From Gammaproteobacteria bacterium (GTDB lineage: Bacteria; Pseudomonadota; Gammaproteobacteria; Pseudomonadales; Azotimanducaceae), in the NCBI GenBank assembly GCA_009841635.1, contig VXLJ01000042.1, positions 124,001 through 188,000 on the forward strand: a DNA stretch of 64,000 nt, given 5' to 3'. Numbering within the stretch: the first letter of the stretch is position 1; each line of letters begins with the position of its first letter. A program made the translations under genes and the position numbers. Below, one piece after another: positions 17,876-27,900 of the stretch. The notes below the pieces were generated by a model. That model searched no databases, had not been told where the DNA came from, and was given only the letters and a program-made list of their open reading frames with translations.

Positions 17876-17924
17876 AACTGCTTGGCGCAAGCAACAGTGG
17901 TGCCTCAAAGTTCTGGTTGCGTCT

Positions 17925-18875
17925 CTAGCTGAAAGCTTGATCGTAGGTCGCGTACGCCTCGACATAACGCTCACTGCCTAATCGTCCCGCTTGATCGGCA
18001 CATGAGAAAGCCACCTTAACTTCGTGAGCGAAGTCCATGCGAAGGGGGCGTGGCTGTGCATTTGGGCTAAAGTTCGGTGCACCGACAGCAAGATACGTAG
18101 CGGCTAGACCGGCGTTCATGAGACCATCTACGTTTGCACCGATGGCATCTGCGCATATCCCCATGGCGTGGGTTCCCGTGACCATGTGCAAGGCGAAAAA
18201 GTTCTGGGTGTGGTTGAACAAGCTGAGAACATCTTCCGCCACTTGACGTTCGTTGTCCGGCAAAACGTGGGTATGAATCGCAAACGTATCTGCGACCATT
18301 GCTTCCTCGTACTGTGAATCGAAGCGTGAAGTCGTAATGTCAATGGCCGGCGGCCAGACAAATCGCTGCGCAGGTGTGGCATGGCGGGCGATGTGCGCTA
18401 AGCGATCATCTGAACCTGCACAGGTTTGATAAGCGAGCCCCGCACTGATTTCCGAGGCTACGTTGAAACGAATGCCGTAAGCAAGCCGAATAGTGCCGTG
18501 AAAGGCGTGACGCACCCAGCCACTATGAATTTTTGGTAGATATGTTTTAAGTGTTTGTTCGACACCTTTCTCGGCCACCTCAGCGTCGAAAAACCGCACT
18601 AGCGATCGATACGCCGAATCGTCGCCTAAGACGCTCTCGACATCGCTGATTGCCACAATCTCCGCGCGCACAGCAGGAGTCAATCGACGAATATAGTTGG
18701 TGTGAACCTTTTCAATGCTATCGCGTGATGCACCAAGTCCATGCATCGCCAACAACATCATCGGTAAGTGGTCAGTTAGTGAGCGCGCGTAAGTTGGTTC
18801 AAATGCGTCTCGATGGCTCTGCAATAGCTGTTGAAGCCAGGTGGGGGCGGTTAGGCGCAATCTCGGTTTCTTCAA
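17925..18875 (-). CDS. Questin-oxidase-like protein (DUF4243 family)
   Basis: The protein of about 316 residues carries segments I recognise from the questin oxidase/AflY family: LTDHLPMMLLAMHGLGAS near the N-terminus, SGWVRHAFHGTIRLAYGI in the middle, and FFALHMVTGTHAM late. Several His residues in these segments are candidate catalytic or metal-binding positions. Fungal members open anthraquinone rings in a Baeyer-Villiger-like oxidation; bacterial members are mostly uncharacterised. The open frame begins with TTG at 18899, but a strong Shine-Dalgarno sequence at 18881-18890 fits the second TTG at 18875. Convergent with the serine hydrolase gene. Confidence 0.72.
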   Translation of the reverse strand: MKKPRLRLTAPTWLQQLLQSHRDAFEPTYARSLTDHLPMMLLAMHGLGASRDSIEKVHTNYIRRLTPAVRAEIVAISDVESVLGDDSAYRSLVRFFDAEVAEKGVEQTLKTYLPKIHSGWVRHAFHGTIRLAYGIRFNVASEISAGLAYQTCAGSDDRLAHIARHATPAQRFVWPPAIDITTSRFDSQYEEAMVADTFAIHTHVLPDNERQVAEDVLSLFNHTQNFFALHMVTGTHAMGICADAIGANVDGLMNAGLAATYLAVGAPNFSPNAQPRPLRMDFAHEVKVAFSCADQAGRLGSERYVEAYATYDQAFS

Positions 18876-18880
18876 CCCAA

Positions 18881-18890
18881 TTTCCTCCCT
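18881..18890 (-). promoter_or_regulatory. Ribosome binding site that decides the TTG start at 18875
   Basis: On the minus strand the bases read AGGGAGGAAA, followed by six bases and then TTG at 18875. The GGAGG core lies about 8 bases from that codon, an optimal spacing, and inside the open frame that begins at 18899. This places the start of the questin-oxidase-like gene at 18875. Confidence 0.6.
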
Positions 18891-18939
18891 TTCATGCAAC
18901 CGTTACAACCCTGCTTATTGCTGAGCGATGCAATCTCGG

Positions 18940-20568
18940 CTAGCCAGCGCCTTCCTTAATCGTGACTATCTGATTCGCTTGGAGCTCAGCAAGTTGCCGC
19001 TCCTCCCCACTGATCCAGCGAACCCGAACATTCGTGACTTTATCGTCAGACCCAAGTCCGAAGTGAATTCTGGGGTCTCTCGCTGATAAATAGCTGCTGG
19101 CAGATTGCACGACTCTGGTTTGGGTGCGCTCGTTCACATCCACTGACACCGTCGCACCAAGTGCCGGTCGATCCAGTGCGTCACGAATATCCAATAACAA
19201 CCAACCGCTATTGCCAGGCGATTGATTCATTAACAGTCTTATAGGCTGATCACGATCTACTACAACCATGTCCAGCTTGCCGTCGTCGTCAAGATCGCCT
19301 ATTGCAGTGCCGCGACTGGTAAACACAGCTTCCGTGTATTCAAGCAGTTCAAATCGACCGTCCGGCGTACCTTTGTAAAACGCGTTCGGCGTTGCAAATT
19401 TGTCACCGTCGATCGGTGACGAGTCGCGTGTTACACGACCATTGGCTTCGAAGATATCTAACCAGCCATCGTTGTCCAAATCATCGACAGCAAGCCCAAA
19501 CCGCGTGTAACGTTGACTGTGAATATTGAGTCCAACCGATGCGGTGATATCACGAAAGTAATCACCTTCATTGCTAAACACGTAGTTTGGCTCAGTCTCT
19601 ATGTGTACGATGACTAAATCCTGGTCCGCGTCGTCGTCCAAATCCGTTGCGACGATGCCCATACCGGCGCGTGCTACACCGTGCTGGTCCACCGCGCTAT
19701 TCCAAATCGCAGCTTTGTTCTTAAACCGAAAGTTACCCTGATTGAGCCACAGGTGATTTGGCGACGAATCGTTGGCGACGTACACGTCAATCAAGTTGTC
19801 ATCGTTGAAATCCGAAATAACGATGCCTAACCCGTTGCCTCGCGTACCCATAACGCCCGCTTGTGGCGTAACGTCCTCAAATCTCCCCGAACCATCATTT
19901 CGAAACACACGATCTTGAGCAGGCGCTTTGTAATGTGACGGTGAACAGTAATCACGGCTGCCAAGCATGTTTTGATAACACTCAGGCTCCATCGATTCAC
20001 TCCAATCGATGTAGTTAACAACCCATAGGTCCAGGTCACCATCTAAATCAAAATCTGCAAATGCGGTTGCGGTAGACCAATCTTCCAAGCGAAATCCAGC
20101 GTCTTTAGTGACATTGACAAATCTGTTATCGCCAGCGTTACGCAAGAGCACATTTGCGCCTAACTGAGTGATAAATAGGTCCGGCAATGCGTCGTTATCA
20201 ATGTCGCCTACCGCCACCCCCATGCCAAATCCGAGATTCGCCGAAGCATCACCAGCGGGTGTAAGGACAAACTGTGCTGAACCGTCATTCACGAATAACG
20301 CGTTGCCATGCTCGGTTGGTTGTTCATCAAGCGAACCGCTCTGTACGATGTAAACATCCAAATCGCCATCGCGATCGGAATCGAAGAACGCTACACCACC
20401 ACCCATGATTTCTGGCAAGCGATGTTTCTCGGTGCCACCAGAGAGATAGGTGAAGGTCAGGCCGCGCTCTTCGCTTTCATCGACAAACCGAATGGACTTG
20501 GCGCTGTCTTCGAGCCATGTACACGATGTGACCAACGCGACCACCAGTGTCGAGGCAAGATACCTCAT
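18940..20568 (-). CDS. CRTAC1/ASPIC-UnbV family beta-propeller lipoprotein (pair A)
   Basis: This 542-residue exported protein has a lipobox with Cys16 (VTSC). It consists of FG-GAP/VCBS-type repeats with calcium-loop-like motifs (DSDRDGDLDVY, DIDNDALPDLF, DFDLDGDLDLW, DLDNDGWLDIF, DLDDDGKLDMV), which predict a seven-bladed propeller-like fold. A conserved Cys pair sits in the middle (C-x10-C-S-P). The C-terminus is an ASPIC/UnbV domain (SSYLSARDPRIHFGLG). It overlaps the stop of the TPR gene upstream by ATGA, so the two are coupled. The molecular function of the family in bacteria is not established; extracellular binding or assembly is the usual guess. Confidence 0.85.
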   Translation of the reverse strand: MRYLASTLVVALVTSCTWLEDSAKSIRFVDESEERGLTFTYLSGGTEKHRLPEIMGGGVAFFDSDRDGDLDVYIVQSGSLDEQPTEHGNALFVNDGSAQFVLTPAGDASANLGFGMGVAVGDIDNDALPDLFITQLGANVLLRNAGDNRFVNVTKDAGFRLEDWSTATAFADFDLDGDLDLWVVNYIDWSESMEPECYQNMLGSRDYCSPSHYKAPAQDRVFRNDGSGRFEDVTPQAGVMGTRGNGLGIVISDFNDDNLIDVYVANDSSPNHLWLNQGNFRFKNKAAIWNSAVDQHGVARAGMGIVATDLDDDADQDLVIVHIETEPNYVFSNEGDYFRDITASVGLNIHSQRYTRFGLAVDDLDNDGWLDIFEANGRVTRDSSPIDGDKFATPNAFYKGTPDGRFELLEYTEAVFTSRGTAIGDLDDDGKLDMVVVDRDQPIRLLMNQSPGNSGWLLLDIRDALDRPALGATVSVDVNERTQTRVVQSASSYLSARDPRIHFGLGSDDKVTNVRVRWISGEERQLAELQANQIVTIKEGAG

Positions 20569-22118
20569 TGGCGCACGGTGTTGATCTGCATGCGTTTGAT
20601 TTGATCGCGTTGGCGCTCGACTGAGGCAATCATGGCTTGCGACGCGCCGTAGTTCTGTGCAGCCGTAAGCGCTTTCACGGCTTCGTCTTCATTTTGCAGA
20701 ATGGTCTCCGCGCGAGCGAGATTGATGTAACTCGGCACATGCGCGACATCGATCGAAATCGCCACACGATACAGATTGGCAGCCTCGGGCCAACGATCCA
20801 TAAATCCCAAACAAATGCCTAAATAGGTGTACAAGTCTGGATCATCGTCCTTCAAACCGATCGCCTGATCAAGTAGATGGCTAGCTGACAACCACTGTTT
20901 CTGTTCCATCAGTATCTGGGCTTTTTGCGAATACGCCCAATGGAGTTTTGGATCAATCTCAATAGCAGCGTCAAGATGCTTTATGGCCGCAGAAACATCA
21001 CCAAATTCCTTAAAAATACTCGCGGCCGCCGTGCGAAAAACGTAAAACCCTGGATGATGTGACATGCCTTCGACGTACACGTTGAGCGCTTGCTGCTTGT
21101 CACCACGGCCTTCATACACGGTGCCCAAGAGATGCATCACGTGCTTGTTGGTGGGGGATTCGACCCGCAAATCGGCGAGTATCTGCAACGCAGACTCGTA
21201 TGCCTGAGCACGAACCAAGCGAACCACCTTCATCAATCTGGTTCCAAAGTGATCGACTGAATGCTCCTGCTTGGCTTGAGCAACCGGATCATCCCAACGA
21301 ATCGAGGTCGCCGAACCTAGTCCCTCAAGCAGTTTTGACCCCTCCTCTCTGCGGCCCATTCGCAATAACGCGGTCCCTCGCAAGCGTTGCACGTTTTCGT
21401 GATTGGCAAGGGAAGCCATTTGATTTAGCGAAGCTAACGCATCCTCAGGCCGATTCAACTCCAATAAAGCCAGTGCTTGACCGAGATGCGCATAGGGATC
21501 CGCTGTGAGTGATTGCGCGTGTACGAATGTTTCAAGCGCTTTTTCAAATTCGCTGTTATCTAAAAGATACTCGCCTTTCTGTAGCCACGCCGGTGCGTAG
21601 TCGGAATCTCGCGCAAGCGCGATATCAATCTTCTCTAGCGCTATATCAAGATCGAATCGTGCCGCCAATAAGATCGCGTGATAGTAAGGCCAGCGCATTT
21701 CATCAGGTTGCAGTTCGGTGGCAAGTTCATACGCTTCTAATGCTTCTTCCGAATAGCCGTGAATTTCGTAGGTTATCCCCAAATTGCCAATGTGCTCGCC
21801 GTTTAACGGGTCTTCTTTCACTCGCCGTTGGTAGTCAGCGAGGCGCGCTTGAACTTCCTCACTCGCTTCAGCCGTATCGACGCTGACGAGCGCATTAATG
21901 CGAGATTCCGGACTCTCTGCACAACCAACAAGTAACAATCCCACGGCCAGCGCTAAACTCACACCGAGCGTTGGTAGCGCAACGAACTTGATCGTGATTT
22001 CGCGGCATTCGTTGCCTACTGACCGTCCACCACCCAACCAGTGAACGCAACAACGCGGGATAGTTTTGTGGTGACTCACTGAGATTGAAGAGCGCAAGAT
22101 AGGGACCCGGTATACCAC
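20565..22118 (-). CDS. TPR repeat lipoprotein (pair A)
   Basis: The protein of up to 517 residues has a hydrophobic signal ending in LLLVGC near residue 66, then about ten TPR units (for example EEALEAYELATELQPDEMRW, IKHLDAAIEIDPKLHWAYSQ, EAANLYRVAISIDVAHVPSY). The ATG at 22118 gives an unusually long N-terminal tail before the signal; a TTG at 22037 would shorten it, and the real start is open. TPR solenoids bind peptides or partner proteins; here the partner is probably the CRTAC1-like protein encoded by the overlapping next gene. The layout matches four other TPR genes in this window. Confidence 0.82.
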   Translation of the reverse strand: MVYRVPILRSSISVSHHKTIPRCCVHWLGGGRSVGNECREITIKFVALPTLGVSLALAVGLLLVGCAESPESRINALVSVDTAEASEEVQARLADYQRRVKEDPLNGEHIGNLGITYEIHGYSEEALEAYELATELQPDEMRWPYYHAILLAARFDLDIALEKIDIALARDSDYAPAWLQKGEYLLDNSEFEKALETFVHAQSLTADPYAHLGQALALLELNRPEDALASLNQMASLANHENVQRLRGTALLRMGRREEGSKLLEGLGSATSIRWDDPVAQAKQEHSVDHFGTRLMKVVRLVRAQAYESALQILADLRVESPTNKHVMHLLGTVYEGRGDKQQALNVYVEGMSHHPGFYVFRTAAASIFKEFGDVSAAIKHLDAAIEIDPKLHWAYSQKAQILMEQKQWLSASHLLDQAIGLKDDDPDLYTYLGICLGFMDRWPEAANLYRVAISIDVAHVPSYINLARAETILQNEDEAVKALTAAQNYGASQAMIASVERQRDQIKRMQINTVRQ

Positions 22119-22210
22119 TCACCTGTCATGGACGTAATTGCTAAACCGACAAATGGCGGGAAAGGGAATTAAATCTAAAAAGATGAGATTGCTGATTCCA
22201 AAATCTTCGC

Positions 22211-23632
22211 CTAAAACGCCTCTAGCACGTCATTCGCAACAAGCGTCTCAACGGCACGTTGAACCGTTGGATCGTTAGGTGCAAGCTTTCGAGCACTTTG
22301 AATCGCTGCAAATGCATCCTCAATTCGACCCATTTCACTCAAACTCAACGCAAGGCTTGCGTGAGCGCTCGCACTATCAGGTCGTAACTCAATTGCTTGC
22401 GTGAAATGATCGATGGATTGGAGCCATTCACCTTCACCGCCAAACAATACGCCGAGCAAGTAGTGCGTCTCTGCATCTGGTGAACGCAACTTCAACGAGG
22501 CTTCGAGGGTTTCTCGCGCCGCTTGGTTTGCATTCTGATTGATAAGCAAAGTCGCTTTCGCGTCATAGGCTTGAACAAAACTGGGTTCGATCGCCAACGT
22601 TCTGTCAAATTGGCGAAGCGCTTCATCCGTGCGTTGGGCTGTTACATACAACAATCCCAGATTGAAGTGCAGTAGATGCTCGCCTTTGAACTCACCGATG
22701 CCAGTCTCCAGCACCTCGATCGCTTCTGCGTGACGGTCTAGTTCTACTAAAGCGGCGCTATGTAGTTCAAGCAGATGCGCTTCGGCGGGGTACTGCGATC
22801 GCAATGAGCGGATCAGCGGTAGGCCATCCGCTGCGCGGCTACCATCGATCAACTTTTGTGCTAGCAACGATTCACCGCTCAGGCCACGCGTGAATTCGAC
22901 GACCGCGCCTGCTACCGGATCTGACCAACTTAACGGTTTACTGTTTGTTTGGTTCAACATGGGTATTTCTACACGCTCGTTTTGTCGAGTCCTTAGGACC
23001 CTGTCACGAACTTGCAAGGCATACGGCGGTAAATCTGAGTTAGGCAGCTCGGCCAATAGCTGGCGAGCCTGCTCGTCATCCCCGAGTTCGAAATGACACT
23101 GAATTAGCCCAAGTACGAGAGGCAGTTTGAATTGTGATGTGCTCTTTACTGTTTCAGATGTTCTGAAATTCTCACAGGCTTCCTGATGCCGACCTAAATC
23201 AAGCAACCAATAGCCTTTTGCGAGGTAACTAGGTAAATAGGTTGGATCTAAGCGTATGGCTTGTTCCATTAGTTGAACGGCGCTTTCTATATTGCCTTGC
23301 TGCGAGTTTGCAAGCGCTTGCAAATAAGGCCAGCGCATCTCACGTGGGTCAAGCGAGGCTGCTTGCGCATAGGTAGCAACTGCAGCCTCGCTAAACCCAT
23401 TTGCGTCATAGGCCATCGCCAACCGACCACGATTTGTCGCTGATGAAGGATCTGCCTTCGCCTGCGAATCAAGCCGCGCCAAAAATCTGCGCAAATCCGC
23501 ATCGTCCGTTGCTGGTATGGATACCACGCTTAGGTCTAGCTTCGAAGCGGGATCCTTCCCGCAGCTAACAAGCAGCGCGACTAGAGCAACAACAGAACAT
23601 ATACATGCATATAGCTGTTGCTTGGCGGACAT
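22211..23632 (-). CDS. TPR repeat lipoprotein without a CRTAC1 partner
   Basis: I place the start at the ATG at 23632. It gives a clean lipoprotein signal (SAKQQLYACICSVVALVALLVSC), whereas the longer frame from 23719 adds 29 residues in front of it. The 473-residue protein is a paralogue of the next gene. It shares the RGRLAMAYDANGFSEAA segment, the MRWPYLQAL turn and the AVQLMEQAIRLDPTYLPSYL repeat, followed by C-terminal TPRs. It lies 92 bases upstream of the pair A TPR gene on the same strand and looks like a tandem duplication of the TPR half only. Confidence 0.83.
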   Translation of the reverse strand: MSAKQQLYACICSVVALVALLVSCGKDPASKLDLSVVSIPATDDADLRRFLARLDSQAKADPSSATNRGRLAMAYDANGFSEAAVATYAQAASLDPREMRWPYLQALANSQQGNIESAVQLMEQAIRLDPTYLPSYLAKGYWLLDLGRHQEACENFRTSETVKSTSQFKLPLVLGLIQCHFELGDDEQARQLLAELPNSDLPPYALQVRDRVLRTRQNERVEIPMLNQTNSKPLSWSDPVAGAVVEFTRGLSGESLLAQKLIDGSRAADGLPLIRSLRSQYPAEAHLLELHSAALVELDRHAEAIEVLETGIGEFKGEHLLHFNLGLLYVTAQRTDEALRQFDRTLAIEPSFVQAYDAKATLLINQNANQAARETLEASLKLRSPDAETHYLLGVLFGGEGEWLQSIDHFTQAIELRPDSASAHASLALSLSEMGRIEDAFAAIQSARKLAPNDPTVQRAVETLVANDVLEAF

Positions 23633-23791
23633 TTTGATAACTCGAAAAAAGTGATCTAAAGCGCTGATCAGCGAGAACTCATTGTGATAAAGCACTAGAG
23701 AGTATTTTGAGCAAGACAATCTAGACGCTTCACGTTAAGGCCTACAAGGCACCTTAAGTTTGTTTTGTAGCACCGAGCTAGGTTTATGCAG

Positions 23792-24715
23792 TCACTTTCT
23801 ATGCGTATACGTTCGACCTTTTGAAGTCAGGCGATAGCGACCGCTTTTGCTTTCTTCACCGTACTGGCGTTCGAATACCTTCAATCCGTCTTTACCTAGC
23901 GTGTTTCTATTTAGCACTTTTCGAATCGAATGCGGCCAATTAGCTCTGACGAACTGAAGCCCCGCTGCAACTGCCACGCGCCAGGCTTCCGCTTCGATCT
24001 CTCGTAAAGAAAAAAAGCCGTCGGTTGCATTCGAACTTAATAATTGCAGCGCTCGAATGACGCATTCAACTTGCGTGGCGACTTGCCAGTTCGCAGCCTG
24101 GGTCGGCTGCCTGAGTTCAACAAAGAGAGCTTGCAAATCATTGCTTACCTTCGGTGAACGTTCACGTGTTAGATGAACGGCTCGCTCGTATTTGGCGATC
24201 CATTCCCCGTCCGGTTTGATCAATGCATCATCGTTCTCGATACGCCTAAACGATTCAAAACATGCTTGAATCAACGGCGAACTCGTTCTGTCGTCAATGA
24301 TGCAGTTGCACTCAGTGTTTTTCTCTAACCCTGCGTTCGTAAGGTTCGAAGAACCCACTATGGCATAACTTTTACCGATTGAGTTAGACATCAAATACAA
24401 CTTGCTATGGAATCTACCCGACGCTAAGAACTCTTCATCAAAAAACACACCGTAGGACATCGCACTACCATGATTCATTTGTAGAGCAGCGAGCCTCTTC
24501 ATCGCACCTGCGTCCGTAATGTGGAGATCTGCGCCATGCACAAGCCTCACGTTGCCGCCAGTCTCAAGAATCCGATTCAACGGCTCGTCGACAAATTGGA
24601 GACCGCTGGAGTTTAAGAAAGCAGAGGCAATGGATGCCGAATTCGATTTCTGCAGCGTGTCGCTCAGAATTGGCCCAAGTGGTTGGGTTTGATTGTCAAT
24701 CACTCTAACGCCCAC
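23792..24715 (-). CDS. Phospholipase-D-like (HKD) domain protein
   Basis: The 307-residue cytoplasmic protein starts with GTG. It has one HKD-type motif: H103-S-K105 in GRFHSKLYLMS, then GSSNLTNAGL at 121-130, followed by N-x-E-C-N. That form is typical of the PLD-like nuclease group (Nuc/BfiI/restriction-associated enzymes), which acts as a dimer, rather than of phospholipases. Residues 190-307 form a second, unrecognised region, possibly a winged-helix-like DNA binder near the C-terminus. It sits alone among envelope genes and has no restriction or helicase partner. Nuclease activity is inference. Confidence 0.68.
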   Translation of the reverse strand: MGVRVIDNQTQPLGPILSDTLQKSNSASIASAFLNSSGLQFVDEPLNRILETGGNVRLVHGADLHITDAGAMKRLAALQMNHGSAMSYGVFFDEEFLASGRFHSKLYLMSNSIGKSYAIVGSSNLTNAGLEKNTECNCIIDDRTSSPLIQACFESFRRIENDDALIKPDGEWIAKYERAVHLTRERSPKVSNDLQALFVELRQPTQAANWQVATQVECVIRALQLLSSNATDGFFSLREIEAEAWRVAVAAGLQFVRANWPHSIRKVLNRNTLGKDGLKVFERQYGEESKSGRYRLTSKGRTYTHRK

Positions 24716-24880
24716 GCTCGGCCACTCTCTGCTGGAAATTACTGGCTAGATATCAGGTCGTAAACGATTCTATTACATAAATAAAAAGGTATGAGAATAG
24801 CCAAGCGGATACCCAATGAAATTTGGCTAAATATTCAAATATCACGTGTTTCGACGTTTATATACCGAAACAAGTGACAT

Positions 24881-24912
24881 AAAAAAGCCGGTGATGGCAA
24901 ACCATCACCGGC
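24881..24912 (-). terminator. Intrinsic terminator behind the giant TonB-dependent receptor
   Basis: The arms 24887-24897 and 24902-24912 form a perfect 11-bp GC-rich stem (GCCGGTGATGG and its complement) with a 4-base loop. On the minus strand a run of six T follows (A-run 24881-24886). It lies 21 bases after the receptor stop codon and is the clearest terminator in the window. Confidence 0.92.
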
Positions 24913-24933
24913 CCTTGTGTTAGAAAGAAGGAA

Positions 24934-27900
24934 CTAGAAGGAGAACGTCACCGACGTGTATCCCTGCCGGCCCATGATGTTGTCAAGATAGGCCTCGTGT
25001 CCTTGCTGCCGTAGCGCAAGGTCAGGATAGGTGTCAAAGAGGTTCCGCACTGCGACGTTCACTTGCATTTCGCTGAATCCTAGGGTGTCAGGTCGACGAT
25101 ATGTGTAGCTCATGTCCCAATAGTGCCGCGAATCGATCTTGCACTGTGGCCAGATCCATCGGTGTGCACATGCGTCCTTTTCAGGAATTGGTCCTAATCC
25201 TTCATCAGGGTTAGCTCGACCCGAAATTACACCGGCTTCCACCGCTTCATCCCAACCAGCATTGACCGTCGTCACACTGTCGTGCCATCGGCCGCTGAAC
25301 TGCAGGATGTGGTCGTTGTAAAACCAACGTAGTCCGAGATTCACGCGAAACTCTGGTGCAGGTGCAAGTGTCTCCATCATGGCGGCGGAGCCACCATCGT
25401 TGTAACCACCAATCGTGAACGAGCCGCCACCTTGGTTGTGGTTACCAACACCTTCGATTTCCACCCCTGCCAACGGATGTTGGAGGTCATCAGGAATATC
25501 AGGCTCTTTCTGATAGAGCTCATTTCGCATGCTTAACAACTGCGTTGCGCTCATGTTCAAACCGAACGAGCCATAGTCACCACCGATAAACGGAATATCT
25601 TCGGCATCGAAGCTATATCGCATAGCGTAAATAACGGTCTCAGTCGTTTGTTCTCCAAGCTGTAGCCATGGACGGTCTACGTCAGTCAGACCCAAGCCCG
25701 TCGCGCCGCGATTTCGAATAACACGTGCGTTGCCGATACCTTTGCCTTGCTCACCTTGGCCACCTTTCGCTCCGGTGTGTACCCAGTCGATTGCAGCTTG
25801 CACTTTACAGGATGCTTCTTCTGGATATAGCTCAACGTAGGTTCGCGGTGAAATCAAGCGTTGCGCACCCGGTCGAGATGGATCATCTTCAAACAACCAA
25901 GGATGCTCTTCTGGCGTTACGTTGGTCGGATCAAACCACTTAAGCGGCGTCCCAGGTCCTGGACAAGCCCTCGACCGATACCACTCTTCAAGTCCGATCT
26001 CGTTTACGTTCACGTTACGTTCCGCGGTCGCTTGCTCTGACTTACCAGAGAAGACCACGTTGGTGTAGTCAACGTCAATAACCATTTGACCGTCAAGCAG
26101 CTTGAACGAGAATCCTGCGTTCCAAAGGTCTGAGAACTCCGCCCCAAGATCCGAGTTCGGTCCCGCAAACGTGTTCACGTTCGGCGCAGTGACAGACATG
26201 CCTTCTAATTGACATGTTGGGTCGTCACCCGTGCCAAGCTCTGGGAAGTTGTAGCACAAGTAGTCGCCAACGGTAGCCGGTGCTGGTGTGCCAATGGCGC
26301 GCTGACCACCATACTGACCTGGTTCGCCAAATAGTGCATAGAGACCAGGTGTTACGAAACCTTCAGTCAAGCTGGCACGTACCGCCAACCAGTCGGTCGG
26401 TGAATAGCGCATAGCAACCTTTGGGATCGTCGTAGTAAATGTCACGCTGCCGGGCTGACCAATCACACCATAGGTGTAAATTTCGGCATAACGACCGGCA
26501 ATCTGCACTTCCATATCACCTAAGACGTCGTCTTGGATCAGCGGCAATTGCAATTCCGCATAGAAGGCCGAAGAGCGTTGACCACTTACTCGAAAACCAC
26601 GCTTACCACCACCAAGTGCCGATTGGTTGATCACACTAGAGCGGTACTCTTCTGTTTCCTCACGCCAGTGCGTACCAATCGCAAAGCCGACCGGTGCGTC
26701 GTTGTAGGGTAGTGAGAACAAGTTCGAGTTCGAAGCGGTTAGGTCAAATAAGTCCATACCCAACGTCTGCAAGTTGTATTCAATGTGAATACCAGCATTC
26801 CGGTTTTCAAACTCGGTGTTGGTCGCTGGATGATCAGCCGGAGTCCAACCTGGATCGTCATTGTCTGGGAACTTATTGGTCGGGTCGCCAGTGAATTGAC
26901 CATCAGGCGTATGCGCCAAATATGAGGTGCTGAATGGGTTCCAGCACGCCTGCAAGTTCTGGTCGTCACCGCCACCTTGGCAACGTAGCGAATCAACCAT
27001 TAGCCACCATTGTGGTTCTGGATACTGTCGCTCTCGCTTACCACGTGCATAGACGTAATCTGAGTTGACAATCCAAGTCGTATCAGGAATTTGAACTTCC
27101 GTGCCAAGACGGAATCGGATGTTGTCGCGTTGCGCACGACGTTGGTACCAACCTGTGCCTTGTTCGTCAAGGTCAACCCATTCGATATTTAGACCGTGAA
27201 TTTGCTTTGGATGAACATTGAGGTCACCGTCGGGCATGCGAACGTCTTCGAACAAACGAATACCGCCACTTCCCATTTCTGCAAAGTCACCATCAAATCG
27301 GTCTGGAATACCGTCTTGGTCAGAATCTGTCTCGGTACTTAGCAGAATGACTCGGGCCTCAGGCATGCGCTGCGCATTGTGATCTGCATCCGGAATACCA
27401 TCTGGCAGTGGGTCGCCGTTTTCATCGACGCTACCGTCAAGGCTTGTTTCATCGGACATGTCCCAAGTTCGATCTGGAATGCCGTCGCCATTTTCGTCTT
27501 GCGCGAAGACATACAGCTCGCCAGGCTCTTCTAGATAGTCATAGACGCCGTTGCCGTTTAGGTCAACCCAGCTAAGACCTTTAAGGTCCGTTGTAAACGC
27601 TGGGTGAGCTCGAGCTTCGGCCGGAATCGAAGCTCCAGAACCGTAGCTAGCACCCGTTGCAGGGTCATACCAAGTGTTTTGAGCAACTGCACGGAATGGA
27701 TTGCCGGGGTTTGAACCAATGGCGACCGGAACACGGCGTCCGAACCAAACACCAGACGGCGTTTCGTCGAATGCACCCGTGACGTCACGTGTGTAGTAGT
27801 CCAGTACGGTTAACCCAATTTCACCATGGATGCTCACATAGTCATTGAATTCATGCTCGAAGAACGCATACCCTTTGTACTGGTCCGTCTCCGCTTGCAT

